This document shows, piece after piece, positions 1 to 6,458 of a stretch of DNA of 6,682 bases (positions are counted from its first letter, which is position 1; the number at the start of each line of letters is the position of its first letter). The position numbers and the translations under genes are program-made. The notes under the pieces are model-generated. The model was not told where the DNA came from. It saw nothing but the letters and a program-made list of their open reading frames with translations, and searched no databases. The DNA lies in assembly GCA_002441045.1 (NCBI GenBank), contig DJWQ01000102.1, positions 2,446 to 9,127 of the forward strand. Direction: 5' to 3'. This DNA is from Firmicutes bacterium UBA6226 (lineage in GTDB: Bacteria; Bacillota_A; Clostridia; Peptostreptococcales; Acidaminobacteraceae).

Positions 1-716
1 GTTTTAGCAGCTCCAACCGTATGTAAAGTCGATAGAACCAAATGTCCGGTTTCAGCAGCTGTAAGTGCAATTGAGATTGTTTCATAATCTCTCATTTCAC
101 CGATAAGTATAACGTCTGGCGCTTGTCTTAACGCCGACCTAAGTCCATCCGCATAGCTACGCGTATCAATTCCAATTTCTCTTTGGTCTACGATACTCTT
201 ATCATGTCTATGAATATATTCTATTGGATCTTCTAAAGTCAAAATATGACAAGAACGCTCTTTGTTGATGAGGTCGATGATGCACGAAAGTGTCGTCGAC
301 TTTCCACTCCCAGTAGGCCCCGTAATAAGGACTAACCCTTTTGTCTTCTTTCTAATATCCAAAACTGATTTTGGAATTCTCAACCGATCAATATCCAGTT
401 TATCAAATTTCAAAACTCTTATAGCGGCCGCGTGAGAACCCCTTTGAGTATAGGCATCCACTCTGAACCGACCAACATTGCTCAATGAATATGAAAAATC
501 CTTTTCACCTTTTTCTAGAAACTCTTGATAGTGTTCTTGCTTTCTGAAAAGTTGCTTAACCAAGTGTTCAGTGTCATCGGGCATCAACTTCGCATCCCCT
601 ATTTTTTCAAATGATCCATGTACTTTAAGCGTAGGCGGTACACCCACGGTTATAAACACATCTGAAGCATCTCTCTCAATTGCAAGTTCCAATAATTCCT
701 CTAAACCTATCATCAT
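1..716 (-). CDS. pilT: Type IV pilus retraction ATPase PilT (3' end outside the window)
   Basis: Hexameric cytoplasmic ATPase that powers pilus disassembly and twitching motility by acting at the PilC platform. The 238 visible codons show an N-terminal PAS-like region (residues 1-100, with RDASDVFIT near 15-23), Walker A GPTGSGKST (133-141), the Asp box TLEDPIEY (160-167), Walker B VILIGEMRD (202-210) and the His box STLHT (229-233). The read stops about 110-120 residues before the usual PilT end, so the AIRNLIRE-type C-terminal motif cannot be checked. GEMRD and SIVDQREIG favour PilT over the extension ATPase PilB. Two adjacent in-frame ATGs exist, at 716 (ATGA overlap with the upstream stop) and 713 (one-base overlap). 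An AAGGGG ribosome site at 722-727 serves either, so the start is uncertain by one codon. It is the last visible gene of the operon and is probably translationally coupled to the gene before it. Confidence 0.95.
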   Translation of the reverse strand, partial: MMIGLEELLELAIERDASDVFITVGVPPTLKVHGSFEKIGDAKLMPDDTEHLVKQLFRKQEHYQEFLEKGEKDFSYSLSNVGRFRVDAYTQRGSHAAAIRVLKFDKLDIDRLRIPKSVLDIRKKTKGLVLITGPTGSGKSTTLSCIIDLINKERSCHILTLEDPIEYIHRHDKSIVDQREIGIDTRSYADGLRSALRQAPDVILIGEMRDYETISIALTAAETGHLVLSTLHTVGAAK

Positions 717-1366
717 TCATTCCCCTTTGGATCGCCAAATTCTAACTCATCACTGTACTCAAATGCTTTTGGTATCTCACGCCATTCCTTAATTGAAGGG
801 AAATTCGAATCCGCATTTAATGGCAAATCATAAGAAACCTTAAGCTCTCTTTGTGTGTCCATATCTGTTACCACAAAGCTCATATTTGGCGCGATATTTT
901 CATCTATTCCGTTTCTAATAATACTGGCATCGTAATTAAATGTCACTTGATGTGAGTTGTATAACATTTTGTATAGACTATATAACCATATGGTTTGTCG
1001 AATTCGCTCCTCACTCACACCATCATCGATTAGCTTGTTGATATTTGTTTGCTCAACTTCACTAAATTCTAGTGCGCGCATCAGCTTGTCACTTGTAACG
1101 CCATTGTCTCTATTGAGATTCGCGACTTCCAAAAAGGCATTTTTCACATCTATCTGTTTTTTTTGTGCAATATTTTCCAGTGCATAATATCCTTTTGTCC
1201 AATCGGCATGTTTTCTTGCAATTTTGAGATTTGAATATGATGACATCATTGCCAATACGCCAAAGGTAATCAAAAGGAGCATAATCATAATAACAAGGAC
1301 AGAGGAGCTTCCTCTCTCCGATATAAGCATTTTATTTTTATCGATATTTTTCCATTTCGATCTCAT
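713..1366 (-). CDS. PilX-like membrane-anchored minor pilin component, degenerate prepilin signal
   Basis: A 217-residue protein with a positively charged leader (residues 1-18), then RG followed by SSSVLVIMIMLL and a hydrophobic helix (about 22-44), then a mostly charged extracytoplasmic region. The pattern resembles PilX/GspK-class minor pilins, in which a glycine before a hydrophobic helix is the prepilin peptidase site. The usual Glu at mature position +5 is absent (Leu instead), so processing is uncertain. The stretch KHADWTKGYYALE (about 52-64) recalls the helix that follows the membrane segment in PilX-like proteins of Clostridia (recalled, not searched). I chose the ATG at 1366 because GGAG lies seven bases upstream (1374-1377). 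A start at 1414 would overlap the previous gene by 77 bases, and one at 1330 has no ribosome site. It overlaps the PilV-like gene by 29 bases and pilT by 1-4 bases. Confidence 0.7.
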   Translation of the reverse strand: MRSKWKNIDKNKMLISERGSSSVLVIMIMLLLITFGVLAMMSSYSNLKIARKHADWTKGYYALENIAQKKQIDVKNAFLEVANLNRDNGVTSDKLMRALEFSEVEQTNINKLIDDGVSEERIRQTIWLYSLYKMLYNSHQVTFNYDASIIRNGIDENIAPNMSFVVTDMDTQRELKVSYDLPLNADSNFPSIKEWREIPKAFEYSDELEFGDPKGNE

Positions 1367-1841
1367 AAATAGGCTCCGATTCTTTAGACTCAGTATCAAC
1401 AACTTGTAACTCATAAGTTGATTTTGAATAGGTTAATGCTTGTGTATCTATTGATTTAAGCTGCAGAACATATCTGTAGTCACCATCTGCATCAACCGAC
1501 ATAAAATCTTTATCAAAGTAAATTTTTACAACTTTATAATCATTTTCACTTGTAAATACTGCGTGCTTCATCACCTTTAGATTTTTCAAATGATCGAGAT
1601 CACTATCCAAATCAATCGCCTCAAAGATACTCTCACTGATATACACGCTCTCATCTAATGCATTAGCCTTCTCGTTTAATCTTTGAGAAGTCATAAACAT
1701 TTGGACAACATAAGTACTCAGTAGAGCAAGAACAGCAATTGACAATATGATTTCAACCAATGATATTCCCTTAGAGGTTCTAATCACTTTAGGTCTGGAT
1801 TTTTTATAAGCATGCTTATCAACTCTATTTATAACACTCAT
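1338..1841 (-). CDS. PilV-like minor prepilin
   Basis: A 167-residue type IV prepilin with a 25-residue basic leader ending in SKG, then ISLVEIILSIAVLALLS. The peptidase site is after Gly25, and Glu30 is the conserved +5 glutamate of the mature protein. The hydrophobic helix spans about 26-48. The remaining 120 residues are an unrecognised soluble domain with beta-rich character and many acidic residues. By length, order and signal it corresponds to the PilV/GspI position in a minor-pilin cassette; the exact family is not certain. A GAGGAG ribosome site lies inside the last codons of the preceding gene, six bases from the ATG; that gene's stop is three bases away, so translation is probably coupled. 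Minor pilins of this type are thought to prime pilus assembly and form its tip. Confidence 0.85.
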   Translation of the reverse strand: MSVINRVDKHAYKKSRPKVIRTSKGISLVEIILSIAVLALLSTYVVQMFMTSQRLNEKANALDESVYISESIFEAIDLDSDLDHLKNLKVMKHAVFTSENDYKVVKIYFDKDFMSVDADGDYRYVLQLKSIDTQALTYSKSTYELQVVDTESKESEPIYEIEMEKYR

Positions 1842-1844
1842 AAG

Positions 1845-2357
1845 TTACTCCTCAAAAGGTTTAACCTTTGTTTTAAGTGAAATTTCCAGCTCAGATAGCG
1901 CTTGGCTACCCGATGACATGGATATTTTTATACTATAATCATAAAAATCATAATTCAAAGTACTCAACTCCGCGATTTCAAAACTAACATCGTCAGAAGG
2001 GGTTTCTCCCTCAGGTACGGTCGCTTCACGTAAATATCCACCTGATAAATAAATCCATGTATTATAGACTTCTCCAGCTAGCTCTTCTTTAATCACAAGG
2101 GCTTCAGAACCAATACGGTTTGATTCATCAACGTAAATCGCATTTTCCATATCACTTTGTCGCAATTTTGTCATTAGATATGAGCTTGCGATGCGCACCG
2201 TTGCCATCTCAGATTTTTCGTTCACTAAACCTTGATAGGCACCTGAAGTAGATGCAGCTAGTGTAAATACAGCAAGTCCAAAAATCAACAAAAGCATCAT
2301 TGCAATTACCATTTCAACTAGGCTGTACCCTTTTTCATTCAGTAATTTCTGCTTCAT
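1845..2357 (-). CDS. PilW/ComGF-like minor prepilin, probable DUF4860 family
   Basis: A 170-residue prepilin with a short leader MKQKLLNEKG, cleavage after Gly10, and YSLVEMVIAMMLLLIFGLAVF as the N-terminal helix; Glu15 is the conserved +5 glutamate. After the helix come RIASSYLMTKLRQSD (about 55-69) and EALVIKEE, then a tryptophan/tyrosine-containing region ending in charged residues. This arrangement matches my memory of the DUF4860 proteins of Clostridia, which sit in pilus operons; I could not verify that with a profile search. It starts six bases after the preceding stop and has only a weak ribosome site (AGGT near 2362-2365), so translation may depend on reinitiation from the upstream gene. 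It is presumably a membrane-inserted subunit of the pilus initiation complex. Confidence 0.85.
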   Translation of the reverse strand: MKQKLLNEKGYSLVEMVIAMMLLLIFGLAVFTLAASTSGAYQGLVNEKSEMATVRIASSYLMTKLRQSDMENAIYVDESNRIGSEALVIKEELAGEVYNTWIYLSGGYLREATVPEGETPSDDVSFEIAELSTLNYDFYDYSIKISMSSGSQALSELEISLKTKVKPFEE

Positions 2358-2363
2358 CTCGAC

Positions 2364-2666
2364 CTACCATTTCTTATAAACGGCAATATTCGGTAGAATA
2401 TTGGATGCGATCCACTCATAGTGGTAATAATAAGCAGATTCGTTCAGTACGAGTCCATAGTGGGCTACGAGGTAGTTAAGATCTGGGTAACTTCCTTCAA
2501 GTGCATAGCATTGAATCGCAGCCTTTTGAATTGCATCTTCTACAGTTTTCGCACGTTCTAAATTTGCTTTGCCAGTAAAACCATCAATTCCCATAAATGA
2601 TTGAGCAATAAACAAAACGAATATGAGAATTAAAACGATATAGGCTAACTTCATATAACGACGCAT
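2364..2666 (-). CDS. Small pilin-like membrane-anchored protein with no prepilin leader
   Basis: A 100-residue protein with a short basic N-terminus (MRRYMK), a transmembrane helix at about 6-25, and a compact extracytoplasmic part. The helix continues into NLERAKTVEDAIQKAAIQCYALEG (35-58), then SYPDLNYLVAHYGL (59-72) and a tail with YHYEWIASNILPNI (81-94). The run 'A..QCYALEGSYPDLNYL' resembles the mature body of type IV pseudopilins, in which an amphipathic helix is followed by a loop that defines residue intervals, but there is no Gly/Glu prepilin cleavage motif. I therefore read it as a pilin-like protein that keeps its N-terminal anchor; a single Cys (53) excludes an internal disulfide. 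AGGAG lies six bases before the ATG and overlaps the pilC stop, and the gap to pilC is nine bases. Function unknown; a role in pilus assembly is inferred from position. Confidence 0.7.
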   Translation of the reverse strand: MRRYMKLAYIVLILIFVLFIAQSFMGIDGFTGKANLERAKTVEDAIQKAAIQCYALEGSYPDLNYLVAHYGLVLNESAYYYHYEWIASNILPNIAVYKKW

Positions 2667-2675
2667 AATTCACTC

Positions 2676-3731
2676 CTAACCGATTGAGGACATGATATTA
2701 ATCAGCGGCAACATGACAAGTAATAAAATAGCGCCAACAACTAACGATAAAATAATTACCAGTGTTGGTTCGATTGAAACCGTCATACGATGCAAGCCTC
2801 TGCTTAACTCAGCATCATAAATACTAGAAATCTTGTCTAGCATACGATCTAGCTCACCCGTTTTATCCCCAAGTGTAATCATCCTTATAAACAGTTTAGG
2901 GAAAAGCTCGGTTTCTTCTAATGCAACGGCCAAAGGCTTTCCAGCTTCAATTGCACTAATAGCACTTTTTAGCTTTTCTTCAACATAGGCATTTTCCATT
3001 AAAGGAAGAATCATATCTAAACTCGATTGAATTGGCATACCACTTTTAGTTAATATCGAAAGTGCTGATGCAAATTTCACAACGATAGCTTGCTTGTATA
3101 GCTTTGCAGCCACTGGTGCTTTGATTAACAAACGATCTCTTTGACCGACTAACAAACGTGTTTTAAACAATATTACAAGATAAATTGCTGCAAGTGCGAC
3201 GATACCTATAATGATTAATAAGCCGTTTTGTAATCCTTCGCTGAAATCCAACACAAACTGTGTTGCAGTAGGAATTTCACCACCTACAGATAATAAAATT
3301 TCATGGAAAATTGGTAAAACTTTTAAAACCAATAGTAGAATCACAGCAGCCATAAGGCCAATTAATACGACTGGATAAACCAAGGCATTCTTAACCTTCT
3401 GCTTTACGATTTCATTTTGCTCATAATGTTTTGAAAGTTGTTCGAATACTTCTGGTAATCGCCCAGTATTTTCAGCGATTCTCAACATCGCCACCATATA
3501 CTCAGGGAACACACCACGTACTGCTATGGCTTCACTAAGTGGCATGCCTTGTTCAGCATCCAAATAAATCTGATGCGCCAATTGCTTCATACGACCTTCG
3601 AAAACATCTCCAGAAAGAAGATGTAATGCCTCTATGTAAGGCAAACCTGCTTTTAATACCACAGAAAATTGATAACAAAATAAACTCAATTCCGATGTAC
3701 TCAATTTTTTAATACCATTTGATTGATCCAT
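2676..3731 (-). CDS. pilC: Type IV pilus inner-membrane platform protein PilC (GspF family)
   Basis: A 351-residue integral membrane protein with two type II secretion system F domains, roughly residues 16-139 and 219-341. Predicted membrane helices are at about 117-141, 169-189 and 322-345. The family hallmarks are the repeated 'AG.P...AL' type motifs (LKAGLPYIEAL at 26-36; LTKSGMPIQSSL at 227-238) and SIEPTLVII (319-327), in which Glu-Pro opens the last helix. It is somewhat shorter than the roughly 400 residues of proteobacterial PilC because the N-terminal extension is short. PilC anchors the pilus machine in the cytoplasmic membrane and transmits the work of the PilB and PilT ATPases to the growing fibre. 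It is the first gene of the operon here: AAGGTGG lies six bases before the ATG and a TATAAT is about 40 bases upstream. ComGB-like competence or GspF secretion roles are possible alternatives, but PilT in the same operon favours a pilus. Confidence 0.95.
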   Translation of the reverse strand: MDQSNGIKKLSTSELSLFCYQFSVVLKAGLPYIEALHLLSGDVFEGRMKQLAHQIYLDAEQGMPLSEAIAVRGVFPEYMVAMLRIAENTGRLPEVFEQLSKHYEQNEIVKQKVKNALVYPVVLIGLMAAVILLLVLKVLPIFHEILLSVGGEIPTATQFVLDFSEGLQNGLLIIIGIVALAAIYLVILFKTRLLVGQRDRLLIKAPVAAKLYKQAIVVKFASALSILTKSGMPIQSSLDMILPLMENAYVEEKLKSAISAIEAGKPLAVALEETELFPKLFIRMITLGDKTGELDRMLDKISSIYDAELSRGLHRMTVSIEPTLVIILSLVVGAILLLVMLPLINIMSSIG

Positions 3732-3767
3732 AATTTACCACCTTATCAAAGATATATAGCTTATTGT

Positions 3768-3773
3768 ATTATA
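3768..3773 (-). promoter_or_regulatory. Candidate -10 box for the pilC operon
   Basis: On the minus strand the sequence reads CGGGTATAATAC, giving a perfect TATAAT about 37 bases before the pilC ATG. At 16-18 bases spacing the -35 region has only poor matches (GTTTAA or CGTTTA), so either the -35 is weak or the promoter needs an activator. The call rests on the -10 alone. Confidence 0.45.
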
Positions 3774-3977
3774 CCCGTTTGAACACTAATTAAACGATTG
3801 TAACCTCACAGTTAAGTAGCGTCTTATAACATTGTTAATCAAAATAAAAAACAACTTGTTGATGTCTACTCTAATTTAGTCCGTTCATATTTCTTTATTT
3901 GCTACTTTCTTTTAGAATACAGCATTCACATGTGAAAATCACCCATAAATATTATTTTAGCATCATATTTTTTTCAT
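3774..3977. other. AT-rich divergent intergenic region with no gene
   Basis: About 200 bases between the pilC promoter and the promoter of the small membrane protein gene. Apart from the palindrome listed separately I see no open frame with a ribosome site, no hairpin with a T-run, and no recognisable riboswitch. It probably holds regulator sites for the pilus operon, but none is identified with confidence. Confidence 0.5.
3925..3936. promoter_or_regulatory. 12-bp perfect palindrome TTCACATGTGAA, possible operator
   Basis: TTCACATGTGAA is its own reverse complement and lies roughly midway between the two divergent promoters. It is the size of a dimeric helix-turn-helix half-site pair with no spacer. 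No regulator is assigned; a chance palindrome is possible in AT-rich DNA. Confidence 0.3.
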
Positions 3978-4007
3978 TTGATTCTTATATTCACTCGGGG
4001 GTATAAT
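3978..4007 (+). promoter_or_regulatory. Sigma-A type promoter of the small membrane protein gene
   Basis: TTGATT (3978-3983) and TATAAT (4002-4007) separated by 18 bases. Transcription would begin near 4014, just before the GGAGG at 4017-4021, giving a very short leader. The TTG of the -35 box also opens a longer in-frame reading frame, which explains an apparent upstream start that is not real. Confidence 0.75.
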
Positions 4008-4028
4008 AAATACAGTGGAGGTGTTAAT

Positions 4029-4331
4029 ATGTCTAAAAAGAAAAAAGCACTTGAAGCAGAAAGGTTAATGAGGGAACGTACAAGACGCAAGAACTGTTTT
4101 TGTGCTGGTGTTTTCGTTGGCATTCTATTGGGTTTCTGTATTGGTTACATGGTAAAAAAAGCATCTTCAAAGGATGCCAAACAACTTGAGAGTGAACGCG
4201 CTTTCTATAAATCTAGACTGGGTGAGATTAAACATGCGCTCTATCAAATTAAAATGCATCTGAAAGGTGAGGATGCAATTGAATCACTTGAAGATGTCAT
4301 TGAAGAAGCTGTTGAAGATACAATCAATTAA
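4029..4331 (+). CDS. Small single-pass membrane protein of unknown function
   Basis: A 100-residue protein that I do not recognise. Residues 1-21 are strongly basic (KKKK and RTRRK), residues about 24-41 form one hydrophobic helix rich in Gly and Cys (CFCAGVFVGILLGFCIGY), and residues 45-100 are a charged, probably helical segment ending in an acidic stretch (EDVIEEAVEDTIN). By the positive-inside rule the N-terminus should be cytoplasmic and the helical tail outside. The pattern of one helix followed by an amphipathic tail recalls YtxH-like small envelope proteins, but the similarity is in shape only. The start is set by GTGGAGG, with GGAGG seven bases before the ATG; the longer frame opening with TTG at 3978 runs through the promoter and is rejected. 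The gene has its own promoter and terminator, so it is monocistronic, divergent from pilC and convergent with rarA. Confidence 0.8.
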   Translation: MSKKKKALEAERLMRERTRRKNCFCAGVFVGILLGFCIGYMVKKASSKDAKQLESERAFYKSRLGEIKHALYQIKMHLKGEDAIESLEDVIEEAVEDTIN

Positions 4332-4334
4332 CAT

Positions 4335-4371
4335 AAAAGAGTCCTTGCACAAATGCAAAGACTCTTTTTTT
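4335..4371 (+). terminator. Rho-independent terminator of the small membrane protein gene
   Basis: Stem AAAAGAGTC, one C/A mismatch, then TTGCA, a CAAA loop (4350-4353), TGCAA and GACTCTTTT, followed by the rest of a seven-T run at 4365-4371. It starts four bases after the stop. On the opposite strand the same hairpin is followed by TTTTATG, so it may also stop rarA transcripts weakly. Confidence 0.9.
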
Positions 4372-4396
4372 ATTAAGCCACAATCTTGTTTGTGGT

Positions 4397-4427
4397 AAAA
4401 TCTGAAGGCTCGATGCCTGAAGATTTT
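4397..4427 (-). terminator. Imperfect hairpin at the end of rarA, possible terminator
   Basis: On the minus strand AAAATCT and AGATTTT pair (7 bp), a 2x2 internal mismatch follows, then AGGC/GCCT (4 bp) with a 5-base loop. The T-run is only four bases and lies inside the stem, so it is a weak candidate. It begins at the rarA stop codon. The neighbouring terminator at 4335-4371 may do the real work for both genes. Confidence 0.3.
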
Positions 4428-5761
4428 TATTCGGGTGAATACTTCGTCTTATTTAAGTATTTTTTGATTTCTATTTCATAGCCTAAGTCAGTTGGTTCAT
4501 AATATCTCTTATCCTTAATTTCATCTGGAAGATATTGTTGTTTGATATAATGCCCCTCATATGCGTGTGGATACTGATAGTTCTTTTGCGCTTCACTGTT
4601 TTTATATTTTCTTTCTAAGGACAACGAAGTGCCATCCTTGAGATAATACGGAATCGTCCCCGTGTGTTTGTTGTTAAGATCTTCTAGAACTGAATTAATC
4701 CCCATGTAGGCTGCATTTGATTTTGGTGCCGTTGCAATATATGTGACTGCCTGCGCAAGTATGATGCGACCTTCTGGCATACCGATAAAATCAACTGCCT
4801 GTGCCGCACTATTCGCAAGTACCAGAGCCATTGGATCTGCATTACCTACATCCTCAGAGGCACAAATAACAATCCTTCTCGCAATAAATCTCGGATCTTC
4901 GCCTCCTGCGATCATCTTACCCAGATAAAATAACGCTGCATCCGGATCTGATCCCCTCATGCTTTTTATGAAGGCAGATACGATGTCATAATGGTTGTCA
5001 CCATTTTTATCATAATCCATATTTTTCATCTGTATGCAATCTTCAATGTCTTGACTGGTGATCACGATTTTTTCGGATAAATCCAGTTTGGGCAAAACAG
5101 CCAGTTCAAGAATATTGAGCGCCCGTCTAGCATCGCCATCTGCCACATCTGATATATAGGCGAGAAGTTCATCTTCTATTGCGATTGGAAACTCTCCAAG
5201 GCCATTGGTACGATCCTCAAGCGCGTTTTTTAATATTTTAATAATTTGCTCAGATGTCAGCTTCGTCAATCGAAAAACCGACGATCTAGATATTAGTGCA
5301 CTATTTACCTCAAAGTAAGGATTCTCTGTGGTTGCACCAATCAATATAAAAGTGCCGTCCTCCACAAATGGCAGTAAAGCATCTTGCTGACTTTTGTTAA
5401 AGCGGTGAATTTCATCGATAAACAGTACACTTTTACGATTATACATCGCATACTCATCTTTTGCTCGATCAACTGCTTCTCTGATATCTTTGATACCAGA
5501 TGTGACTGCATTCATACTAATGAAAGTCCCTTTTGTTTGCTTTGCAATGATCTTTGCAAGCGAAGTCTTGCCACTACCCGGCGGGCCGTAAAGAATTAAA
5601 GAAGTGAGACGATCTGATAAGATTAACTTCGGAAGCAGTTTGCCTTCCCCCATAATGTTTTCTTGACCGACAAAGGCTTCTAATGTTTCCGGTTTCATGC
5701 GCTCTGCTAAAGGCGCATGGTTCCCTTTATTTTGTGTTGACATATAGTCAAATAAATCCAT
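4427..5761 (-). CDS. rarA: Replication-associated recombination protein RarA (MgsA), AAA+ ATPase
   Basis: A full-length 444-residue member of the RarA/MgsA/WRNIP1 family, which acts at stalled replication forks and on single-stranded DNA gaps with SSB and recombination proteins. Visible motifs in order: GPPGSGKT Walker A (59-66), LFIDEIHRF Walker B (113-121), GATTENP sensor 1 (142-148), ISRSSVF with the arginine finger (157-163), GDARRALN sensor 2 (209-216), and the conserved C-terminal part with GEDPRFIARR (287-296), then YPHAYEGHY and QQYLP (397-412). The start MDLFDYM is typical of Firmicutes RarA. GGGAGG lies four bases before the ATG. It is 15 bases downstream of the gntR stop, so the two are probably one transcript. 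Nothing in the frame is damaged. Confidence 0.97.
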   Translation of the reverse strand: MDLFDYMSTQNKGNHAPLAERMKPETLEAFVGQENIMGEGKLLPKLILSDRLTSLILYGPPGSGKTSLAKIIAKQTKGTFISMNAVTSGIKDIREAVDRAKDEYAMYNRKSVLFIDEIHRFNKSQQDALLPFVEDGTFILIGATTENPYFEVNSALISRSSVFRLTKLTSEQIIKILKNALEDRTNGLGEFPIAIEDELLAYISDVADGDARRALNILELAVLPKLDLSEKIVITSQDIEDCIQMKNMDYDKNGDNHYDIVSAFIKSMRGSDPDAALFYLGKMIAGGEDPRFIARRIVICASEDVGNADPMALVLANSAAQAVDFIGMPEGRIILAQAVTYIATAPKSNAAYMGINSVLEDLNNKHTGTIPYYLKDGTSLSLERKYKNSEAQKNYQYPHAYEGHYIKQQYLPDEIKDKRYYEPTDLGYEIEIKKYLNKTKYSPE

Positions 5762-5776
5762 AGTTCCTCCCTACTA

Positions 5777-6421
5777 CTACAAACACAAACTCAACTTATT
5801 ATAGAACGCTTGCAAAGCTGTCTTATCCAGTTCATTGCTCAAGCTAGATAGAATCTTTATCAGCAAATCCTTCTCAATAAATTGAGGATCAATTTTCCCG
5901 TCTAGACTGTTTATAAACGCTTCATGTGAGATGATCAACAAGCGAAATTTAAAGGACGCCCCTCTCGATAATGCAATTTTTTCAAGGATATGAAACCACT
6001 CAATCAAATCATTCATTGAAGGTTCAGCTGATTGGTAGATTGCTTTAGATTGCGTCACAATTTCTTCTTGCGCTTGAAAGGGAAGATGTTCATAGTAAAG
6101 GCACTCTTCTAAATCAAACTGTTTAACCGTCTGGAATATTTCAAATTTCTGCGCTTTTAAATCAACAAATTCATAACCGAGTTGATCTGAAGAAAAGCCA
6201 GGAGTGCTTGAGATAAAAGTACCTATTCCCCGTTTAACTGTGAGCACATTTTTACTAATCAATATTTTAATCGCTTCTCGCAACGTTGCACGAGAAACCC
6301 CTAGTTCTTCTGCTAATTCAAGTTCATTTGGCATTTGATCACCAGGTTTATAAAACCCTTGTTTAATCGATGTTTTAATCGTCTCTGCAATTTTTTCTGA
6401 TAACAACAATTTTTGATACAT
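5777..6421 (-). CDS. GntR-family transcriptional regulator (FadR/FCD-like)
   Basis: A 214-residue regulator with an N-terminal winged helix-turn-helix (about 5-72): IAETIKTSIKQGFYKPGDQMP, then ELAEELGVSRATLREAIKIL (36-55, recognition helix) and the wing VKRGIGTFI (62-70). The C-terminal part is all-helical; NDLIEWFHILEKIALSRG (137-154) resembles the D..FH..I...SGN segment of the FCD ligand domain, but the other metal-binding histidines of FCD proteins are not obvious, so the ligand domain is degenerate or unusual. No effector can be assigned. The ribosome site AAGAGG is five bases before the ATG. It is co-directional with rarA (15-base gap) and divergent from the gene at 6539; a palindrome upstream (6441-6458) suggests autoregulation. 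Confidence 0.9.
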   Translation of the reverse strand: MYQKLLLSEKIAETIKTSIKQGFYKPGDQMPNELELAEELGVSRATLREAIKILISKNVLTVKRGIGTFISSTPGFSSDQLGYEFVDLKAQKFEIFQTVKQFDLEECLYYEHLPFQAQEEIVTQSKAIYQSAEPSMNDLIEWFHILEKIALSRGASFKFRLLIISHEAFINSLDGKIDPQFIEKDLLIKILSSLSNELDKTALQAFYNKLSLCL

Positions 6422-6440
6422 ATAAACCTCTTTTCAAACA

Positions 6441-6458
6441 CAATATCTAAAGATATTG
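6441..6458. promoter_or_regulatory. Inverted repeat, probable operator for the GntR regulator
   Basis: CAATATCT-AA-AGATATTG: two perfect 8-bp arms with a two-base centre, 19 bases upstream of the gntR start codon. GntR-family proteins bind short palindromes of this size, and genes for such regulators are often autoregulated. The site also covers the TAAA element of the sigma-D type promoter on the plus strand. Binding by this regulator is inferred from position, not shown. Confidence 0.6.

Noticed and set aside
571..1409. Plus-strand open frames at 571-792, 957-1187 and 1224-1409
   Set aside because: They lie antisense to pilT and to the PilX- and PilV-like genes, have no ribosome site, and give low-complexity translations typical of shadow frames.
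1367..1414. Longer start for the PilX-like gene at 1414
   Set aside because: It would overlap the PilV-like gene by 77 bases and lengthen the leader to about 34 residues; the ATG at 1366 has GGAG at seven bases.
3978..4028. Longer version of the small membrane protein starting with TTG at 3978
   Set aside because: The extra 17 codons cover the -35 and -10 boxes, while the ATG at 4029 has a strong GGAGG at ideal spacing.
4378..4395. CCACAA/TTGTGG hairpin with a six-base loop between the two convergent genes
   Set aside because: A 6-bp stem with no T-run on either strand; not convincing as a terminator or structured RNA.
4743..5599. Plus-strand open frames at 4743-4928 and 5384-5599
   Set aside because: They are antisense to the well-supported rarA gene and have no promoter or recognisable domain.
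5771..5780. Short CTACTACTAC trinucleotide repeat before rarA
   Set aside because: Only three units, beginning in the gntR stop region; too short to call a phase-variable repeat.
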